Below, piece by piece: positions 9,111 through 16,718 of a DNA stretch of 64,000 nucleotides. Each line of letters starts with the position of its first letter. The stretch's first letter is position 1. The position numbers and the translations under genes are program-made. The notes below the pieces were generated by a model. That model was not told where the DNA came from. It made no database searches and worked only from the letters and a program-made list of their open reading frames with translations. This DNA comes from an uncultured Sphingomonadaceae bacterium (GTDB lineage: Bacteria > Pseudomonadota > Alphaproteobacteria > Sphingomonadales > Sphingomonadaceae), in assembly GCA_947493215.1 (NCBI GenBank), contig CANLQE010000001.1:1240001-1304000 (forward strand), in the 5' to 3' direction.

Positions 9111-9568
9111 ATATACTCTCCAACATCTGCCCCCAACCCGATGGGCTGGCATACGAAAGGCTATGAGGCGGGCCTATAAACTCGGCTTTCGCCTTACACA
9201 AGATGCAATCTGTCGTAAGTAGTCAATTTTTCTCGCTCTGTTGCTCGTGGCCACAAAAATTGTCGTGATAACGGGTTTTTTCGGTTCATTTTACTGATTC
9301 ACCTTGGCTGATAAGTCACCATATTAAAGAGACTTTTCTTCGCGATGTGAAAGATTGGCAACGTAAACGGTATCAATTCGGGACATTAACTCTGCTTAGA
9401 GAGAAACTGTCAGGGACTTTTTTGATTTTTGCGGAGGAAACAAGGTTAACGCAATTGTGATCATCGCTCTTTTCTGCGCTTTTGGTGCCTGTCGGAACGC
9501 CTAACGACTGTCCAAACCTTTACAGTTGGACCGATCGATGCGTTCCCAAGCGGAAGAGAGTGAACACT
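9111..9568. other. 458-bp intergenic region, leader of the Ser-rich gene
   Basis: No convincing gene. It separates divergent dksA and the Ser-rich protein gene, so it should hold both promoters. T-rich stretches occur near 9220-9290 and 9415-9430. A small hairpin (GTCCAA at 9510-9515 with TTGGAC at 9526-9531) lies about 38 bases before the Ser-rich start and could act in the mRNA leader. The site GGAAGAGAG at 9552-9560 is the likely ribosome binding site. Confidence 0.5.
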
Positions 9569-10909
9569 ATGTCGGTACGAATGGCTTTAGCAAAATTATG
9601 CGCTTGCACATGTGGCGGTGCGTTAATTGGCGGCGGTGCGGTCCATGTTTCGGAAGCACCAGCGGCGCCCTATGTTAAGAAGGTCGACAAGAAGAAAATT
9701 CGTGGACGCGTTTTGAAACGCGGGCAATCGGCTCGCAAGGTAAAACGCATCCGGCGGACGGTGACCAAGACGGTTACTGCTTGTGCGCCAACCGTTGTAA
9801 CGATTGCACAGGCACAGCCCCTTCCGCTTCCGGCACCAGCTTATATTCCGGCTCCCTTGCCAGAAATCCCTGTGCTTGAAAGCGGCGGCGGTTCCGTTCC
9901 TGTCGTGATTGGCGGAAGCGGCGGCTATGGCGGCGGATTTGGCGGTGGTTTCTTCGGTGGTTTCTTTGGCGGCGGCGGAGGGTCAGGCGGCGGTTCCGTT
10001 GTCATCTCCTCGACCAGTAGCGGCGGCTCAACCAGCACCTCCTCGGGCGGCAGCTCGACCAGTGGCGGTTCGACGAGCACTTCAACTGGCGGCGTTTCTA
10101 GTACCGGTGGCTCAACCAGCACTTCTACCGGCGGCTTTTCAAGCACCTCAACAGGTGGTTCGACCAGTACGTCTTCGGGCAGCATCAGCACCTCAACTGG
10201 CGGTGTTAGCACGTCGACCGGCGGCGTCAGTACGTCAACGGGTGGTGTGAGCACATCCACTGGCGGAGTTAGCACCTCAACCGGCGGCGTTAGCACATCC
10301 ACTGGTGGCAGCAGCTCATCCAGTTCGTCTAGCAGCTCCAGCTCTTCGTCGAGCAGTTCCAGCTCATCCAGCTCCAGCGGTAACACGTCGAGCGGCATGA
10401 CCAGCAGTGGCATGACATCAAGTGGCAACACTTCAAGCGGTCATCCCGGCACGTCAACCAGCAGCGGCAATACCAGCACAGGCAGTACAGGTTCTTCTGG
10501 TAGCAGTGGCTCTTCGGGTTCATCAGGCAGCTCTGGATCATCAGGTGGCAGTTCGAGTAGTTCGAGTAGTTCTTCATCCAGTAGTTCCAGCTCTTCGAGC
10601 AGCGGTGGTTCCAATGGCAGTAGTGGCTCTTCTGGCAGCAGCGGGTCTTCCGGCTCGTCAGGCTCGACCTCTTCGGGAGCGACAGGCGGATCATCCAGCT
10701 TCGGCAGCAGTGGCTCGTCGAGCAGCTCGAGTAGTTCGAGCAGCAGCTCAAGCTCCAGCACCTCATCGGGTGCCAGCAGCGGCGGATCAACCGGCGGCTC
10801 TACCGGCGGTACTCCGGTTCCGGCTCCGCCAGTTGTCTTGCTCTTCGGTGCAGGCGCAGCAGCATTGTTTGCGCGCAGCCGCAAAGCCAAGAAAGCGGTT
10901 GCCGCTTAA
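9569..10909 (+). CDS. Ser/Gly/Thr-rich secreted protein with PEP-CTERM-like tail
   Basis: Extracytoplasmic low-complexity protein of 446 residues; function not recognised. In order: a short hydrophobic N-terminus with Cys pairs (LCACTCGGALIGGG), a basic segment (about 45-80, KKVDKKKIRGRVLKRGQ), a Pro-rich stretch, a Gly-rich patch (GGFGGGFFGGFFGG), then ~280 residues of Ser/Thr/Gly blocks, including six STSTGGV-type heptads and runs of more than ten serines. The end PVPAPPVVLLFGAGAAALFA followed by RSRKAKK has the motif, hydrophobic helix and basic tail of PEP-CTERM sorting signals, which exosortases process. The start at 9569 has GGAAGAGAG eight bases upstream. A strong terminator follows. 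It is likely an O-glycosylated surface or matrix protein, by inference only. Confidence 0.8.
   Translation: MSVRMALAKLCACTCGGALIGGGAVHVSEAPAAPYVKKVDKKKIRGRVLKRGQSARKVKRIRRTVTKTVTACAPTVVTIAQAQPLPLPAPAYIPAPLPEIPVLESGGGSVPVVIGGSGGYGGGFGGGFFGGFFGGGGGSGGGSVVISSTSSGGSTSTSSGGSSTSGGSTSTSTGGVSSTGGSTSTSTGGFSSTSTGGSTSTSSGSISTSTGGVSTSTGGVSTSTGGVSTSTGGVSTSTGGVSTSTGGSSSSSSSSSSSSSSSSSSSSSSSGNTSSGMTSSGMTSSGNTSSGHPGTSTSSGNTSTGSTGSSGSSGSSGSSGSSGSSGGSSSSSSSSSSSSSSSSSSGGSNGSSGSSGSSGSSGSSGSTSSGATGGSSSFGSSGSSSSSSSSSSSSSSSTSSGASSGGSTGGSTGGTPVPAPPVVLLFGAGAAALFARSRKAKKAVAA
10187..10309 (+). repeat. Tandem 21-bp repeats coding for STSTGGV heptads
   Basis: Six successive 21-base units inside the Ser-rich gene code for Ser-Thr-Ser-Thr-Gly-Gly-Val (the last ends in Ser). 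Synonymous positions vary among units, so the peptide repeat is kept while the DNA has drifted. Slippage or unequal recombination could change the copy number. Confidence 0.85.
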
Positions 10910-10936
10910 ACGGCAACCTGCTTGAACGAAATCAAG

Positions 10937-10966
10937 AAGCGGCTGGAGTGATCTGGCCGCTTTTTT
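10937..10966 (+). terminator. Rho-independent terminator after the Ser-rich gene
   Basis: AAGCGGC (10937-10943) pairs with GCCGCTT (10956-10962) and runs directly into six T residues. It lies 28 bases after the stop codon of the Ser-rich gene and 60 bases before serS. Confidence 0.85.
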
Positions 10967-11026
10967 GTTGAGTGGTTGGCGCTCCGCACTTGAACCAAAG
11001 CCCGTGTCTCGGCATAGGCTTGTCCC

Positions 11027-12310
11027 ATGCATGATCTAAAAACTATCAGAGAAAACGCGGCCGATTTTGATGCCGCTCTGGCGCGGCGTGGTGTGGAGCC
11101 AGTGGCCGCTAATCTTTTGGCGTTGGATGAAGAGAATCGCAGTATCGCGACCAAGCTTCAAGAAGGCCAAGCACGCCGTAATGAAGCGTCCAAAGCCATT
11201 GGCAAAGCCAAGGGGCAGGGCGATGAAGAAACCGCACAGGCCTTGATGGCCGAAGTGTCGGAACTGAAAACAAGCTTGCCTCAATTGGAAGAGCAACAAC
11301 GCGTGGTGTCCGGAAAATTGCGAGACGCTTTGGCCGCATTACCTAATGTGCCTAATGCCGACGTGCCAGAAGGCGCGGATGAAGACGATAATGTCGAGGT
11401 GGAACGCTGGGGCACACCGCGCAGTTTTGACTTTAAACCGCTGGAGCATAGCGATATTGGTCCGCCACTGGGTCTGGAATTTGAAACGGCCGCGGCAATG
11501 TCCGGAGCGCGCTTTGCGTTTTTGCGCGGGCAAATGGCGCGGCTACAACGGGCCATAGGGCAGTATATGCTCGACCAACAAACAACAGTGAATGGCTTTC
11601 AGGAATGCGCGCCGCCGGTGCTGGTGCGTGATGAGGCCATGTTTGGCACCGGCCAGCTGCCCAAGTTTTCGGAGGATTCATTCCAGACCACCAACGGTCA
11701 TTGGTTGATACCGACCGCAGAAGTCAGCCTGACCAATAGTGTGAGCGGACAGATATTGGACGAAGCGCAGCTGCCGATCCGTCTGACTGCGCTAACGCCC
11801 TGTTTTCGCAGCGAAGCGGGATCGGCTGGCAAGGATACCAAAGGCTTGATCCGCCAGCATCAGTTTGAGAAAGTTGAAATGGTGGCGATTGTCCACCCCG
11901 ATCACAGCGATGCGGAACATCTGCGGATGACCGAAGCGGCGGAATCTATCCTCAAGGCACTGGAACTGCCCTATCGCAAAATGCTGCTCTGTACAGGCGA
12001 TATGGGCGCAACGGCTCGCAAAACCTATGATCTGGAAGTCTGGCTGCCGGGACAGGATACTTATCGCGAGATTTCGAGCGTTTCGACTTGCGGCGATTAT
12101 CAGGCGCGGCGGATGAATGCCCGGTTCCGTCCGGAAGGCGAGACCAAGGGCACGCAATTTCTCCATACTTTAAACGGCTCCGGCCTTGCGGTTGGCCGCA
12201 CTTTGGTTGCTGTGCTGGAAAATTATCAGCAGGAAGATGGCTCTGTCATAATTCCGGAAGCGTTAAAGTCTTATATGGGTGGGATTGAAAAACTGGAGCC
12301 TGCAAACTGA
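11027..12310 (+). CDS. serS: Seryl-tRNA synthetase
   Basis: Class II aminoacyl-tRNA synthetase of 427 residues, the usual length, charging tRNA-Ser (and tRNA-Sec where present) in the cytoplasm. The N-terminal antiparallel coiled-coil arm is residues 1-110 ([20 protein letters not shown] onward). Class II motifs are visible: motif 2 around [20 protein letters not shown] and [10 protein letters not shown], and motif 3 near the C-terminus, [20 protein letters not shown]. The serine-binding TAEVSLTN is present. The stop overlaps the surE start by one base (TGATG), so the two genes are coupled. It follows the terminator of the Ser-rich gene and must have its own promoter at about 10970-11010. Confidence 0.98.
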   Translation: MHDLKTIRENAADFDAALARRGVEPVAANLLALDEENRSIATKLQEGQARRNEASKAIGKAKGQGDEETAQALMAEVSELKTSLPQLEEQQRVVSGKLRDALAALPNVPNADVPEGADEDDNVEVERWGTPRSFDFKPLEHSDIGPPLGLEFETAAAMSGARFAFLRGQMARLQRAIGQYMLDQQTTVNGFQECAPPVLVRDEAMFGTGQLPKFSEDSFQTTNGHWLIPTAEVSLTNSVSGQILDEAQLPIRLTALTPCFRSEAGSAGKDTKGLIRQHQFEKVEMVAIVHPDHSDAEHLRMTEAAESILKALELPYRKMLLCTGDMGATARKTYDLEVWLPGQDTYREISSVSTCGDYQARRMNARFRPEGETKGTQFLHTLNGSGLAVGRTLVAVLENYQQEDGSVIIPEALKSYMGGIEKLEPAN

Positions 12311-13077
12311 TGCGTATCTTGCTGACCAATGATGATGGATTTGACGCGCCCGGCATGAAAGTGCTGCTCGACATCGCGCAGCATTTTTCCAACGATATCT
12401 GGATTGTCGCGCCGTCGGACGAAAATAGCGGCGCGGGCCATTCGTTGACGCTGACCCGGCCCTTGCGCATTCGCAAGCGTGGCGACCAGCAATATTCGGT
12501 CGATGGCACGCCGACGGACAGCGTGATGATGGCGATTGCGAAAATTATGAAAGATGGCTTGCCCGACTTGATCCTTTCTGGAGTTAATCGCGGTGCCAAT
12601 CTTGGCGAAGACGTCACCTATTCAGGGACGGCGTCCGCCGCTATGGAGGGCGCATTAGCGGGTATTCCGTCCATTGCGATCAGCCAAGCCTATGCGCGCG
12701 GCGATATGGGGGATGACGTGCCTTTCGAAGCGGCCCTGCAATGGGGCGAACGGGTTCTGCGTCCGTTGATTAAGCAAAGCATGGATCACCGGACCTTGGT
12801 AAATATCAACTTCCCGGCACTGCCCGCGAGTGAGGTTAAAGGCATTCGCGTGGTCTCTCAAGGCATCCGCGATTATGGCCGCATGCAATTTATCAGCAAC
12901 CGTGATCCGCGCGGCTTCGAATATCATTGGCTAAACCTTGGCCCGATGGTTGAAACACCAGCCCATAGCACGGATCTAGAAGCTATTGCCGATGGATATG
13001 TCTCGATCACGCCGCTGCATCTGGACCTCACTCACTATGAGTCGATGGACAGTCTGAAAAAGCTTTACAACAAATAG
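12310..13077 (+). CDS. surE: 5'/3'-nucleotidase SurE
   Basis: Stationary-phase survival nucleotidase/phosphatase of 255 residues that dephosphorylates nucleoside monophosphates using a divalent metal. The N-terminal [16 protein letters not shown] contains the metal-binding Asp pair, with further ligands in APSDENSGAGHS and ILSGVNRGANLGEDVTYSGT. Its start overlaps the serS stop. In many proteobacteria surE is followed by pcm and nlpD. Here an NlpD-like gene appears only at 16719, after four unrelated genes, and no pcm is found in the window. Confidence 0.97.
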   Translation: MRILLTNDDGFDAPGMKVLLDIAQHFSNDIWIVAPSDENSGAGHSLTLTRPLRIRKRGDQQYSVDGTPTDSVMMAIAKIMKDGLPDLILSGVNRGANLGEDVTYSGTASAAMEGALAGIPSIAISQAYARGDMGDDVPFEAALQWGERVLRPLIKQSMDHRTLVNINFPALPASEVKGIRVVSQGIRDYGRMQFISNRDPRGFEYHWLNLGPMVETPAHSTDLEAIADGYVSITPLHLDLTHYESMDSLKKLYNK

Positions 13078-13167
13078 AATAAGTTAGTTACGGCGATTCC
13101 TGAGAGCTGAGCTTTCTTTACACGTAGCCCATATTATGCAAGCTTCGATGCTAAAGAGGAGCTGGTG

Positions 13168-14112
13168 ATGGAAATGAAACAGAATATGTTAGCGGCCTTG
13201 GGTTGCACAATTTTGGGACTGGCGCTTTTGCCGTCTCCTGCGATAGCGACTTTTACTGATCCACGTTCATCCGATGAGGATATCGTCGTTACAGGCAATA
13301 AAACGACAAAAGCTGAAATTGCTGATTTTATCAGGACAACCATCGCAACGCCAAAAGGCGGCAGATATGACGGGCAATATGCAAGATTTGCGCAAGCAGT
13401 CTGTCCCAAAGTTGTTGGATTGTCCGCCGAGAACAAGCGCCAAGTGGAAAAGCGAATGCGCGGTGTAGCAAAGGCGGCAGACATGCCGGTTGCAAAAGAG
13501 GATTGCAAACCGAATGTATTCGTTATGGTTGTTTCTGATGGAAATGAAGCCGTATCAATGGTCCGCAAAAAAAGGTCGCGACTATTTGGCAATATGCCTC
13601 AATATGAGAGAGAACGGATCGCAAAAAGTGGCGGGCCCGCTTATGCTTGGAAACGCATCCAGGCAAGCTCTGCAGAGACCGGCGCTCTTCAAAACTCTGA
13701 TGATACAGAACCTCTCCCGGTTGTTGGTGCTACAACAGAAGTCCCGGTTATGAGATCGAACGTCAAGTCTCGGATCAAACGAACGATTAAGCAAACTATG
13801 ACTCATTCCTTTGTGTTGCTCGAAAAGGACGCACTGGTTGATCTGACCACAATTCAGATTGCCGATTATGCTGCGATGCGCTCTTACATTGATACTAGGG
13901 ACAGTCAAACTGACCAGGCGCCCGGCTACTCTATTCTAGCGCTATTTGATTCTCCTCAAACCAACCAAAAAATTCCAAACTCAATCAGTGAAATGGATTT
14001 GATGCTGCTAAGCTCTCTTTATAACTCTCCATCTGATGTCTCTGCGTCGAAGCAAAGCGCAGCGATGTTGCACCGATTTGAAAAAGAGCTGACGTCTCGT
14101 AAAGAAGATTGA
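13168..14112 (+). CDS. Secreted protein of unknown function with TonB-box-like N-terminus
   Basis: Not assigned to a family by eye. A 314-residue protein with a signal peptide (cleavage likely after PSPAIA) followed by DEDIVVTGNKTT, a stretch very like the TonB box of sphingomonad receptors, although no plug or barrel follows. The middle part has a Cys pair (CPKV, EDCKPN) and an FVMVVSDGNEAVSMV strand. The second half is Ser/Thr-rich and includes DYAAMRSYIDTRDSQ. The ATG at 13168 has GAGGAG 8-13 bases upstream; a GTG lies directly before it. It is the first gene of the block separating surE from the NlpD-like gene and is followed by a terminator. Confidence 0.7.
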   Translation: MEMKQNMLAALGCTILGLALLPSPAIATFTDPRSSDEDIVVTGNKTTKAEIADFIRTTIATPKGGRYDGQYARFAQAVCPKVVGLSAENKRQVEKRMRGVAKAADMPVAKEDCKPNVFVMVVSDGNEAVSMVRKKRSRLFGNMPQYERERIAKSGGPAYAWKRIQASSAETGALQNSDDTEPLPVVGATTEVPVMRSNVKSRIKRTIKQTMTHSFVLLEKDALVDLTTIQIADYAAMRSYIDTRDSQTDQAPGYSILALFDSPQTNQKIPNSISEMDLMLLSSLYNSPSDVSASKQSAAMLHRFEKELTSRKED

Positions 14113-14122
14113 CCTGATCTGC

Positions 14123-14147
14123 ACTGGGTAAATTGCCCAGTCTTTCT
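14123..14147 (+). terminator. Probable terminator after the secreted protein gene
   Basis: ACTGGG (14123-14128) and CCCAGT (14136-14141) form a stem with a 7-base loop, followed by a T-rich tail (CTTTCT). It lies 10 bases after the stop at 14112. Confidence 0.6.
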
Positions 14148-14265
14148 GCTGTACAAAATGATGCTCTATGCAGTTGCGCTGAGGGCTTCAGCTATCCTCC
14201 CGCGCATAATTTATTGGAAATTCGAACTCCAACATTGTCGATATCTGTCCAAAAATCCCAGATCC

Positions 14266-14292
14266 TCCGCCGTCCTCCGAAGGCGTAGCGGA
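14266..14292. repeat. Small hairpin element in the surE-nlpD insert
   Basis: TCCGC and GCGGA arms enclose CCTCCGAAGG, itself nearly self-complementary. Together with the inverted repeat at 14336-14363 and the hairpin at 16435-16455, it belongs to a set of short GTCCG/CGGAC-bearing hairpins around this block. Whether it is a dispersed repeat family needs a genome search. Confidence 0.4.
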
Positions 14293-14335
14293 CAGTTTTC
14301 ACACGCGACGATACTAAGTTTCTAAGAGATTGTTT

Positions 14336-14363
14336 ATGTCCGTTAAATCTCGAAAGCGGACAT
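14336..14363. repeat. Inverted repeat after the Crp/Fnr gene
   Basis: ATGTCCG (14336-14342) and CGGACAT (14357-14363) are exact inverted copies with a 14-base spacer. It lies 6 bases beyond the end of the minus-strand Crp/Fnr gene, so it could act as an RNA 3' hairpin; there is no T-run. A TGTCCGCTTT sequence like its reverse complement recurs at 16432. Confidence 0.45.
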
Positions 14364-14368
14364 TAGAA

Positions 14369-14902
14369 TCAAATCGCAGACTGCACTCGCTTCTTGATCC
14401 GACTGAGGCCTACGGGGGTAATTCCTAGATAAAGAGCAATCTCATTCTGCGTGACGAGATCAGTAATACTGGGCATATTTTCCAGGAGAAGCCTGTAACG
14501 ATCCTCGGCCGATAAACACAGCAGCTCAAATTCCCGCCGCTCCTTTTTCATCGCGAAAGCCAGAAGAAAATCAACTACGGTGGAGGCGATTTCAAGATTA
14601 TGTTGGCTTGCCTCGTAGATCGCTTTGAAATCGACTTTTATCAATTCGGAATCGCGTAAGCATATCAGGCTAAAACTGCATTTCAGATTTGCATAGGCTG
14701 CCACAAGGCTCCCGATATTATCACCCGGCATGATGAATGATTTGATATTCTCTTTGCCTTCGCTCGACAAATAATAGGCTTTTAGCAACCCGTTTTTTAC
14801 AATGTACAATGATTGATCAGCGTCGCCTTGCCTGAAAAGATGTTCTCCCGCTGCCCTTGAGATCGGTACGCCATGTGCTGAAACAAATTCCTGAAATTTC
14901 AT
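14369..14902 (-). CDS. Crp/Fnr family transcriptional regulator
   Basis: Regulator of 177 residues. The N-terminal cyclic-nucleotide-type beta-barrel (about 1-115) shows GEHLFRQGDADQSLYIVKNG and SFIMPGDNIGSL. The C-terminal helix-turn-helix is short (ITDLVTQNEIALYLGITPVG, then LSRIKKRVQSAI), as in many Crp/Fnr proteins of this size. No Fnr-type cysteine cluster is seen, and the cAMP-binding RxS pattern is absent, so the ligand is unknown. It is divergent from an SDR gene 94 bases away. A perfect palindrome (14910-14923) sits directly before its start, a likely site of autoregulation. Confidence 0.88.
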   Translation of the reverse strand: MKFQEFVSAHGVPISRAAGEHLFRQGDADQSLYIVKNGLLKAYYLSSEGKENIKSFIMPGDNIGSLVAAYANLKCSFSLICLRDSELIKVDFKAIYEASQHNLEIASTVVDFLLAFAMKKERREFELLCLSAEDRYRLLLENMPSITDLVTQNEIALYLGITPVGLSRIKKRVQSAI

Positions 14903-14909
14903 TGCGCTT

Positions 14910-14923
14910 TTAACCCGGGTTAA
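14910..14923. promoter_or_regulatory. Perfect 14-bp palindrome between Crp/Fnr and SDR genes
   Basis: TTAACCCGGGTTAA is fully self-complementary. It lies 7 bases before the Crp/Fnr start codon and 74 bases before the SDR start, in the shared divergent region. It is the best candidate operator for the regulator on both genes. Confidence 0.55.
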
Positions 14924-14996
14924 TTCCAGCCGCCTGTTTGGGCCTTATCACGACGGACAATAAAGCAAAGTCCAAGTCAAGTTAAGGAACTCGTTC

Positions 14997-15728
14997 ATGA
15001 CCATATCAGGCAAGCATATTGTGATTACCGGCGGAGCCTCAGGACTTGGCCTCGAATTGGTGAAACAACTCCACACCAGAAACCAGCTAACTATCATCTC
15101 AAGGCCGTCGGCAGGTCTGGATCAGTTGCGTGAAAAATATGCAGGCATTGGAATTTATGAAGCGGAGCTAAGCGATCTGGCACAGGTGGAAAGAGCCGCT
15201 GATCAGATCGTTAAAGATCATGATGCAATTGATATCCTGATCAATAATGCGGCGGCTCAATATACTCCTAAATTTCTCGATGATGATTTTTGTTACCATC
15301 ACATCAAGCGAGAGATTGATATCAATTTCACATCGGTTTGTAGCCTAATCTATCTCACGCTTCCGGCTCTTTTAAACAGCAAGTCGGCTATTATTTTGAA
15401 CGTCAATTCAGGCCTCGGACTTGTTCCAAAAACAAGTTCGGCCATTTATTGTGCAACCAAAGGCGCGCTCAACATATTATCGCAATCACTTCGCCATCAG
15501 TTTGAAGAAACGAACATCAAAGTGATGCAGGCATTTTTGCCATTGGTTGATACTGGAATGACCGAAGGTCGTGGCTCCGGAAAACTCCCAGCCAATCAGG
15601 TGGCAGCAGATATTATCTCAGGTCTCGCCAAAAAGCGGCTCGATATCGACATCGGCAAGGCGAAGTTCCTGCGTCCTATTGCAAGGTTCCTGCCGGCATT
15701 GGCGCGCAAAATCATGAAGGCTAGCTAA
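14997..15728 (+). CDS. Short-chain dehydrogenase/reductase (DltE-like)
   Basis: NAD(P)-dependent oxidoreductase of 243 residues in the classical SDR fold. The dinucleotide-binding motif is ITGGASGLGLELVKQL at the N-terminus, NNAA occurs in IDILINNAAAQY, and the catalytic pair is Tyr-x-x-x-Lys in SAIYCATKGALN, with the Ser in LNVNSGLG before it. The C-terminal part (QVAADIISGLAKKRLDIDIG) resembles DltE/YdfG-type relatives. The start has AAGGAA upstream. It is followed after 32 bases by a VTT membrane protein gene, probably co-transcribed, and is divergent from the Crp/Fnr regulator, which likely controls it. Substrate unknown. Confidence 0.9.
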   Translation: MTISGKHIVITGGASGLGLELVKQLHTRNQLTIISRPSAGLDQLREKYAGIGIYEAELSDLAQVERAADQIVKDHDAIDILINNAAAQYTPKFLDDDFCYHHIKREIDINFTSVCSLIYLTLPALLNSKSAIILNVNSGLGLVPKTSSAIYCATKGALNILSQSLRHQFEETNIKVMQAFLPLVDTGMTEGRGSGKLPANQVAADIISGLAKKRLDIDIGKAKFLRPIARFLPALARKIMKAS

Positions 15729-15760
15729 GCCCGTATCCCCGAAATAATAAGGAAGAAAAC

Positions 15761-16414
15761 ATGAAGCCGTTACTCAAGGTTATGCTAACGCTCGGGCTGA
15801 TATTCGCCTCCACATTCACATTGGGCCGCGTGCTCGGAATATTGACGATTGAAAATGTCCGCTTTTGGCTGACCGAGGCCCAAAACATCGATCCGCTTTG
15901 GGTCATCAGCGCAGTTGTCTTACTGTTGTTCATTGACCTGTTTGTCGCGGTACCCACCTTAACAATAACGATATTGGCAGGTTTCTTTCTCGGCTTCCCG
16001 TTGGGTGCAGCCGTAGCCTTTGCGGGCATGATGCTGGCTGCACTTTGCGGTTATGGCCTTAGCCGGAAATGGGGTGACTCTGTCGTCAGATTTCTGGTGA
16101 AAGAAGAGAGTGCGCGAGAAGAAATGATTGTCGCTTTCCAGCAAAGCGGTCCAGCGATGATAATGCTATCACGAGCTGCGCCAATTGTTCCCGAAGTGAC
16201 CGCCTGCATGGCTGGAGTTACTCAAATGCCGGTTGCCCGCTACTTCTTGTTCTTCGCCCTCAGCACATTGCCATATGTGGCCGTCGCTGCATATGCGGGA
16301 TCAATTAGCTCAATCGAAAGCCCGCAGCCAGCCATCTATGCTGCATTATTTCTTTATGCTGTGCTTTGGCTCGGCTGGTTCCTGTTCCGGCGCTCAAGAA
16401 AATTATTACGTTGA
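15761..16414 (+). CDS. TVP38/TMEM64 (VTT domain) membrane protein
   Basis: Integral inner membrane protein of 217 residues of the VTT/DedA-like superfamily, associated with lipid scrambling and envelope homeostasis. It has about six hydrophobic segments and the family motif region AGFFLGFPLGAAVAFAGMML followed by GYGLSRKWG. The re-entrant second half has LSRAAPIVPEVTACMAGVT, ending in VARYFLFFALSTLPY. It lies 32 bases after the SDR gene, probably in the same transcript. The link to the SDR and the Crp/Fnr gene suggests a small envelope-stress unit; that is inference. Confidence 0.88.
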   Translation: MKPLLKVMLTLGLIFASTFTLGRVLGILTIENVRFWLTEAQNIDPLWVISAVVLLLFIDLFVAVPTLTITILAGFFLGFPLGAAVAFAGMMLAALCGYGLSRKWGDSVVRFLVKEESAREEMIVAFQQSGPAMIMLSRAAPIVPEVTACMAGVTQMPVARYFLFFALSTLPYVAVAAYAGSISSIESPQPAIYAALFLYAVLWLGWFLFRRSRKLLR

Positions 16415-16434
16415 ACCCTATACGGATCGAGTGT

Positions 16435-16455
16435 CCGCTTTTGCGCCCATAGCGG
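16435..16455. repeat. Hairpin element after the VTT gene
   Basis: CCGCT (16435-16439) and AGCGG (16451-16455) pair around an 11-base loop; the left side is preceded by GTGT, giving GTGTCCGCTTTT. It lies 20 bases after the VTT stop and may serve as a 3' hairpin. The sequence resembles the element at 14336-14363. The rest of the gap to 16718 shows no further gene. Confidence 0.4.
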
Positions 16456-16718
16456 GTATCAGCGCCTGCATCTGATGGCTCAAATTGGCATCGCTACATT
16501 ATGGTTGGCTGGTCCTTATGATACAATGGACGACCAATAGGCCTTGCCCACTTTGTAAAATCGGCAAGAACCGCAAAGCTTGGTGTCGCTATCTATACAA
16601 ACAATGTCCAAAATAGCCGGTTTTACACAAGTCGCCACGACGGAGGGCTGGCAACCAACGGAATTGCTGCTAGACAAAGCTTTCTCATTGGGGTGAGAGC
16701 GAGTGAATGGGGCCTGTT

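Noticed and set aside
9925-10890. Long open frames on the strand opposite the Ser-rich gene (168 and 149 codons)
   Set aside because: They are the antisense reading of the Ser/Gly repeats, rich in Leu, Glu, Pro and Val, with no ribosome site. They arise from biased repeat codons.
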